From contig JASHUF010000109.1 in the NCBI GenBank assembly GCA_030040175.1, positions 1 to 5,111 on the forward strand: 5,111 bases of DNA. Reading direction: 5' to 3'. The stretch comes from Acidobacteriaceae bacterium (GTDB lineage: Bacteria > Acidobacteriota > Terriglobia > Terriglobales > Acidobacteriaceae). The notes below the pieces were generated by a model. That model did not search any database and had not been told where the DNA came from. It saw only the letters and a program-made list of their open reading frames with translations. A program made the position numbers and the translations under genes. Every line of letters begins with the position of its first letter. The first letter of the stretch is position 1. Shown piece by piece: positions 5,076 through 5,111 of this stretch.

Positions 5076-5111
5076 TGCGCTTCCGTCTTTGATGGTGGCT
5101 GTGCGGGCGTG

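Noticed and set aside
1..5111. CRISPR array, toxin-antitoxin pair, retron or defence cluster
   Set aside because: No regularly spaced repeats, no reverse transcriptase motif, no nuclease or paired small-gene module was visible on either strand.

Overview
The window shows a GC-rich bacterial chromosome with a Gram-negative envelope. It carries an inner-membrane RND pump gene, a lipoprotein membrane-fusion partner and a Tat-exported protein. The style (HAE1-type pump behind a lipoprotein adaptor, TTG and GTG starts, a Tat-exported beta-propeller, a CCA-encoding tRNA-Glu) would fit an Acidobacteriota-like soil bacterium. That placement is an impression; nothing here fixes the phylum.

Layout. 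From 2152 down to 1, on the minus strand, lies a two-gene efflux operon at about 62-65% GC (sampled by eye): a periplasmic adaptor lipoprotein (2152-1037), a 109-nt gap holding a hairpin, then the first 309 codons of an AcrB/HAE1-type RND transporter (927-1) that runs off the left edge. From about 2167 to 2813 there is no convincing gene, only a few inverted repeats. A plausible promoter (2814-2842) precedes a complete tRNA-Glu(TTC) gene on the plus strand (2896-2973, CCA encoded).

Just past the tRNA the sequence turns AT-rich, and from there to the right edge it stays near 45-53% GC. This right part holds a small orphan gene on the plus strand (3148-3471, 107 aa, good Shine-Dalgarno), an ambiguous stretch (3472-3767), a stub that looks like the start of an IS3-family transposase OrfA on the minus strand (3851-3768), and a complete minus-strand gene (5054-3966) for a Tat-exported NHL-type beta-propeller protein.

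How it works together. The adaptor and pump should form the periplasmic and inner-membrane parts of a tripartite export machine. The outer-membrane channel and any regulator are not in the window. The right part reads as accessory DNA: a tRNA 3' end, a composition change, an orphan gene and transposon debris are the usual signs of an island boundary. No integrase and no duplicate of the tRNA 3' end is visible, so this remains an inference. I found no CRISPR array, no toxin-antitoxin pair and no clear new defence system.
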